Origin: Malurus cyaneus samueli | Lineage: Eukaryota; Chordata; Aves; Passeriformes; Maluridae | Reading direction: 5' to 3' | NCBI GenBank assembly: GCA_009741485.1 | Contig: CM019216.1 | Location: 52,897,943-52,961,942, forward strand | Length of the DNA stretch: 64,000 bases | Part shown: positions 63,001 to 64,000 of the stretch, piece by piece | Numbering within the stretch: position 1 is the stretch's first letter | Layout: every line of letters starts with the position of its first letter | Translations under genes and position numbers: made by a program | Notes under the pieces: generated by a model | Told to the model about the DNA's origin: nothing | Databases searched by the model: none | What the model saw: only the letters and a program-made list of their open reading frames with translations

Positions 63001-63840
63001 GCACATTTAGTAACGGAGATCATAGAATTGTGAAGGCTGGAAAAGACCTCCCAGATCATCAAGTCCAACCATCAGCTTAGCACCACTACCAGATCTTCAC
63101 CACTAAACTGTGTCCTCAAATCCATATCTACACACTTTCTGAATACTTCCAGGGATGGCAATTCCTCCACTTCTTTGGGCAGACTGTTTCAATGCTTAAC
63201 AACCCTTTCCATGAGGAAAATTTTCCTAATATCTAATCTAAACCTCCACTGGCACAAACTAAGGCAACATCCAAGCTCTGGGCTCCACTTCTGCCTAAGG
63301 TAACAACTGCTCATCCCAAATGCAGCAAGCTCACATTCTTTAGGCCAGCTCTTGGAATACAGCTGACCCTCAATCTCTGGATTAAAGGTTGGCTCAATAC
63401 AGCTACAGCAGTTATCTAGAGTTTATGGTCCCTATGGATAACAAAAGGTAGAGCAATGGGTACATCCATCTCACAAGTTAGCTGTAAGCAACATTGCATG
63501 TATGTGCACTTGGCTTGAAACAGCTGGCAGAGTAATTACTACAAACTACATGCAAATTACCTGAATCTATTACAGGTAGCCCAGTAATTATTTTACATGC
63601 AAATTGTTCATTGCTGCATACAGACAACAACCCATCATGCAACAAGAGATCTTCTTTCACAGACAACAAAATTAGTTACTCACCTTTGTGTTACCTGGCA
63701 AGCTGCCGATTTTGTGCGACACTCTGTCTCTAGGTTATCAGGCAGGCTGCCACAGACGCTTATGTAAAACAAGTACTTCGTAGCATTAACTGTATAGTAA
63801 CTTTTTTCCTTGGCCAGAGGTAATAAATCAAAAGAGAAGC
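32609..63840 (-). CDS. IGF2R: IGF2R, cation-independent mannose-6-phosphate receptor, 3' 34 exons (5' end outside window)
   Basis: Type I membrane receptor that carries mannose-6-phosphate-tagged lysosomal enzymes from the trans-Golgi and cell surface to endosomes. Thirty-four exons, each with GT-AG borders and consistent phase, give 5546 nt and about 1847 residues of a protein near 2490 residues. If the vertebrate 48-exon plan holds, they are exons 15-48. They encode repeats 5 (partial) to 15 of about 147 residues, each recognised by a C-x-V...FDL opening and a closing W-x-T-x-x-AC motif. They also encode the fibronectin type II insert of domain 13, one transmembrane helix and a cytoplasmic tail with sorting signals. 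The frame is open throughout. Introns contain two CR1 pieces, two LTRs, one SINE and otherwise nothing I recognise. Birds are known not to imprint IGF2R, and nothing seen here argues otherwise. Confidence 0.95.
33437..33506 (-). CDS. IGF2R: IGF2R exon 47: membrane-proximal tail
   Basis: 70 bp. Encodes [19 protein letters not shown] and KYTK. The CC pair matches the palmitoylated cysteines of mammals, and YTK followed by Ile from exon 48 forms a YxxΦ internalisation signal (YSKV in human). Confidence 0.93.
34117..34281 (-). CDS. IGF2R: IGF2R exon 46: stalk and transmembrane helix
   Basis: 165 bp. A short hydrophilic stalk (GLSRRSQ) leads into a hydrophobic helix of about 23 residues ([19 protein letters not shown]), followed by the stop-transfer YKKERR. 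Confidence 0.95.
35321..35507 (-). CDS. IGF2R: IGF2R exon 45: end of domain 15
   Basis: 187 bp. Encodes [17 protein letters not shown] and [18 protein letters not shown], the closing motif of the last repeat. Confidence 0.94.
35912..36096 (-). CDS. IGF2R: IGF2R exon 44: domain 15
   Basis: 185 bp. Encodes [19 protein letters not shown] and [10 protein letters not shown], the middle of domain 15. Confidence 0.94.
36558..36704 (-). CDS. IGF2R: IGF2R exon 43: domain 14/15 junction
   Basis: 147 bp. Closing motif of domain 14 ([13 protein letters not shown]), then the opening of domain 15 with a TGKNFSLGD strand and an NGT sequon. Confidence 0.94.
37062..37455 (+). mobile_element. ERVL-like solo LTR fragment in IGF2R intron 42
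   Basis: The left end (TCTGGCCAGGACAGGGTTAA) and right part (CTCTTATCTCAGCCCATC, then pyrimidine-rich DNA and GGGGAAAGGCAGGAGCAAGC) resemble the common bird ERVL LTR. It is old and diverged, with no internal viral genes nearby. Bounds are approximate. It lies antisense to IGF2R. Confidence 0.5.
38070..38184 (-). CDS. IGF2R: IGF2R exon 42: domain 14
   Basis: 115 bp. Encodes [19 protein letters not shown] and [10 protein letters not shown], the sixth-to-eighth strand region of domain 14. Confidence 0.93.
38721..38950 (-). mobile_element. CR1 LINE 3' fragment
   Basis: Reads as the reverse complement of a CR1 3' end: GGTTGAGGTTGGAAGGGACC, then TCTGGTCCAAACCCCCTGC, and further CR1-type sequence to TTTCTTGATGTTCAGA. 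It sits in IGF2R intron 41 in the same orientation as the gene. Confidence 0.82.
39162..39298 (-). CDS. IGF2R: IGF2R exon 41: domain 14
   Basis: 137 bp. Encodes [18 protein letters not shown] and [19 protein letters not shown] with conserved cysteines. Confidence 0.94.
40254..40488 (-). CDS. IGF2R: IGF2R exon 40: domain 13/14 junction
   Basis: 235 bp. End of domain 13 ([10 protein letters not shown], then [15 protein letters not shown]) and start of domain 14 ([20 protein letters not shown]). An AG three bases upstream makes the exact acceptor ambiguous; phase favours this one. Confidence 0.92.
40621..40767 (-). CDS. IGF2R: IGF2R exon 39: fibronectin type II insert of domain 13
   Basis: 147 bp, essentially one FN2 module with its four cysteines: [24 protein letters not shown] and WGFC. 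This insert into domain 13 marks IGF2R among receptors of this repeat type. In mammals it strengthens IGF2 binding by domain 11. Confidence 0.96.
41179..41383 (-). CDS. IGF2R: IGF2R exon 38: domain 13
   Basis: 205 bp. Encodes [35 protein letters not shown] and [10 protein letters not shown]. Confidence 0.94.
41854..42015 (-). CDS. IGF2R: IGF2R exon 37: domain 12/13 junction
   Basis: 162 bp, phase 0 at both ends. Closing motif of domain 12 ([17 protein letters not shown]), then the start of domain 13 ([19 protein letters not shown]). Confidence 0.94.
43024..43173 (-). CDS. IGF2R: IGF2R exon 36: domain 12
   Basis: 150 bp, phase 0 at both ends. Encodes [32 protein letters not shown] and MFHCSQGTS. 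Confidence 0.93.
44055..44267 (-). CDS. IGF2R: IGF2R exon 35: domain 12
   Basis: 213 bp, phase 0 at both ends. Encodes [33 protein letters not shown] and [13 protein letters not shown]. It is the domain 12 opening and first disulfide region. Confidence 0.95.
45887..46149 (-). CDS. IGF2R: IGF2R exon 34: domain 11, CD-loop region
   Basis: 263 bp. Encodes [18 protein letters not shown], then [17 protein letters not shown], and closes [12 protein letters not shown]. In therian mammals this exon supplies the CD loop with Phe1567 and Ile1572 for IGF2 binding. Here the aligned stretch ([10 protein letters not shown]) lacks that Phe/Ile arrangement. Confidence 0.94.
47143..47265 (-). CDS. IGF2R: IGF2R exon 33: domain 11, AB-loop region
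   Basis: 123 bp. Encodes [18 protein letters not shown] and then [16 protein letters not shown]. The aligned human AB loop (Tyr1542 to Gly1546) is replaced by DSHNR. Confidence 0.93.
47617..47743 (-). CDS. IGF2R: IGF2R exon 32: domain 10/11 junction
   Basis: 127 bp. Closing motif of domain 10 ([15 protein letters not shown]), then the domain 11 opening [11 protein letters not shown]. Confidence 0.94.
48292..48482 (-). CDS. IGF2R: IGF2R exon 31: domain 10
   Basis: 191 bp. Encodes [37 protein letters not shown] and [10 protein letters not shown]. Confidence 0.93.
49085..49221 (-). CDS. IGF2R: IGF2R exon 30: domain 10
   Basis: 137 bp. Encodes [20 protein letters not shown] and [15 protein letters not shown]. 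Confidence 0.93.
50027..50124 (-). CDS. IGF2R: IGF2R exon 29: end of domain 9 with two M6P-site residues
   Basis: 98 bp. Encodes [20 protein letters not shown], holding the Glu and Tyr that correspond to human Glu1354 and Tyr1360 of the high-affinity mannose-6-phosphate site, then the opening of domain 10. Confidence 0.94.
50795..50925 (-). CDS. IGF2R: IGF2R exon 28: domain 9 with M6P-site Arg
   Basis: 131 bp. Encodes [20 protein letters not shown], then [16 protein letters not shown]. The arginine of YERST corresponds to human Arg1334, required for mannose-6-phosphate binding. Confidence 0.94.
51177..51383 (-). CDS. IGF2R: IGF2R exon 27: domain 9 with M6P-site Gln
   Basis: 207 bp. Encodes [33 protein letters not shown] and VASCQVKK. 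The glutamine of ASCQ corresponds to human Gln1292. Confidence 0.94.
52336..52423 (-). CDS. IGF2R: IGF2R exon 26: end of domain 8
   Basis: 88 bp. Encodes [20 protein letters not shown] and AACPVHKAE, the closing motif. Confidence 0.94.
52790..52968 (-). CDS. IGF2R: IGF2R exon 25: domain 8
   Basis: 179 bp. Encodes [34 protein letters not shown] and FQCGQTM. Confidence 0.94.
53340..53929 (+). mobile_element. ERVL-like solo LTR in IGF2R intron 24
   Basis: About 590 bp from TGTACTAG to CTCTGACA. Characteristic bird ERVL LTR stretches are GTCAATTTTCTTCACAGT, GGTATGGGGCTGTGTTTTGG, a TATA box (TATATAAAG at 53611) and AAGTTCTCACCTTCACCCTT, with an end resembling GGTTAAACTCTGACA. No gag, pol or env sequence adjoins it, so it is a solo LTR. 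Its transcription direction would be antisense to IGF2R. It is an old relic with no coding capacity. Confidence 0.72.
54233..54376 (-). CDS. IGF2R: IGF2R exon 24: domain 8
   Basis: 144 bp. Encodes [19 protein letters not shown] and [17 protein letters not shown]. Confidence 0.94.
54934..55101 (-). CDS. IGF2R: IGF2R exon 23: domain 7/8 junction
   Basis: 168 bp. Encodes [20 protein letters not shown] and [20 protein letters not shown]. The usual Trp of the closing motif is Phe, as in the human receptor. Confidence 0.94.
56420..56594 (-). CDS. IGF2R: IGF2R exon 22: domain 7
   Basis: 175 bp. Encodes [31 protein letters not shown] and [13 protein letters not shown], with NKT and NLT sequons. Confidence 0.93.
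57107..57208 (-). CDS. IGF2R: IGF2R exon 21: start of domain 7
   Basis: 102 bp, phase 0 at both ends. Encodes [18 protein letters not shown] and [12 protein letters not shown]. Confidence 0.93.
57552..57696 (-). mobile_element. tRNA-Ile-derived SINE (TguSINE1-like)
   Basis: On the - strand it begins TTAGCCCAGTTGGTTGGAGC, a clear tRNA 5' half with A box, and continues GTGGT-like GGTGCTAATAAC, matching the tRNA-Ile(AAU) anticodon arm. A decayed B box (TTTGATCCCC) follows. After that comes AGAGTTGGACTC and TTTCCAACTCAGAATATTCT, a CR1-like tail. This is the build of the songbird TguSINE1 family. The tRNA part carries mismatches and an insertion, so it is not a functional tRNA gene. Confidence 0.75.
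58057..58158 (-). CDS. IGF2R: IGF2R exon 20: end of domain 6
   Basis: 102 bp, phase 0 at both ends. Encodes [20 protein letters not shown] and [10 protein letters not shown]. Confidence 0.93.
58563..58593. repeat. Perfect 13-bp inverted repeat with 5-nt loop
   Basis: TAATTATATACAC, loop TTCAT, then its exact reverse complement, in IGF2R intron 19. A strong DNA or RNA hairpin of unknown significance. Confidence 0.85.
59162..59341 (-). CDS. IGF2R: IGF2R exon 19: domain 6
   Basis: 180 bp, phase 0 at both ends. Encodes [37 protein letters not shown] and [10 protein letters not shown]. Confidence 0.94.
60871..61033 (-). CDS. IGF2R: IGF2R exon 18: domain 6
   Basis: 163 bp. Encodes [36 protein letters not shown] and [12 protein letters not shown]. 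Confidence 0.94.
61429..61544 (-). CDS. IGF2R: IGF2R exon 17: domain 5/6 junction
   Basis: 116 bp. Encodes [18 protein letters not shown], the end of domain 5 with candidate Glu and Tyr of its low-affinity phosphate site, then [17 protein letters not shown] opening domain 6. Confidence 0.94.
62119..62296 (-). CDS. IGF2R: IGF2R exon 16: domain 5
   Basis: 178 bp. Encodes [37 protein letters not shown] and PEYQ. The arginine before ST matches the M6P-site arginine of domain 5, which in mammals prefers phosphodiesters. NGT and NKT are sequons. Confidence 0.94.
63019..63290 (-). mobile_element. CR1 LINE 3' fragment
   Basis: Reverse complement of a CR1 3' end: ATCATAGAATTGTGAAGGCT, AAGTCCAACCATCAGCTTAG, CAGGGATGGCAATTCCTCCA and AACCTCCACTGGCACAA are typical. 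It lies in IGF2R intron 15 in gene orientation, with an approximate right end. Confidence 0.85.
63684..63840 (-). CDS. IGF2R: IGF2R exon 15: domain 5, first exon in window
   Basis: 157 bp, acceptor gattag|GCTT, donor AAAG|gtgagt. Encodes [31 protein letters not shown] and SAACQVTQS. It begins in phase, so an upstream exon must lie beyond 64000. Confidence 0.92.
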
Positions 63841-64000
63841 CTAATCAGGAAGGAATAATCTTTATCAGTTCAATTTTGTCTAGATATCTCTCACAGGTTT
63901 CAAATCAGTCAGCCACATGGCTAGCTCCCCTCCCCGTGAATAAGTCTCCTCCTATGTAATTACTTCTTTCAGAAACAAAATGGTCAAACTGAAAGCATAA

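Noticed and set aside
1..64000. CRISPR array, operon, phage or other prokaryotic system
   Set aside because: Spliced vertebrate genes and bird retroelements fill the window. The only array-like repeat is the AT minisatellite, which has no spacers.

Overview
The window is vertebrate nuclear DNA and almost certainly avian. Genes are split by spliced introns with GT-AG borders. Interspersed repeats include two CR1-type LINE 3' ends, two LTRs that look like bird ERVL solo LTRs, and a tRNA-Ile-derived SINE with a CR1-like tail resembling the TguSINE1 family of songbirds. A passerine is therefore the best guess. No bacterial, plasmid or phage feature was seen.

Layout. Positions 1-4290 are a gene-free left flank. 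A complete 11-exon organic cation transporter gene lies on + (CDS 4418-15506), here called SLC22A2. After about 3.6 kb of gene-poor DNA with an AT-rich minisatellite, a second complete 11-exon transporter gene lies on - (CDS 29074-19114), here called SLC22A1. The two converge tail to tail. About 3.5 kb upstream of the SLC22A1 start codon is the stop codon of IGF2R (cation-independent mannose-6-phosphate receptor), also on -. Thirty-four IGF2R exons run from 63840 down to 32609 and encode repeats 5 to 15, the transmembrane segment and the cytoplasmic tail. The 5' exons lie beyond the right edge. Order and orientation match the mammalian IGF2R-SLC22A1-SLC22A2 cluster, and this is the main basis for naming the two transporters.

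How the genes work. The transporters are polyspecific, membrane-potential-driven facilitators of organic cations (monoamines, thiamine-like compounds, drugs) in the plasma membrane of liver and kidney cells. IGF2R sorts mannose-6-phosphate-tagged hydrolases to lysosomes. The genes are linked by position, not by a shared pathway.

Most notable observation. The two transporter genes share a block of about 263 bp that I read as base-for-base identical, covering the last two thirds of exon 1 (extracellular loop) and the first four intron bases. Sequence on both sides is clearly diverged. This looks like a recent gene-conversion tract between inverted paralogues, unless it is an assembly artefact. 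Second, IGF2R domain 11 lacks the loop residues used for IGF2 binding in therian mammals, while the mannose-6-phosphate site of domain 9 is intact.
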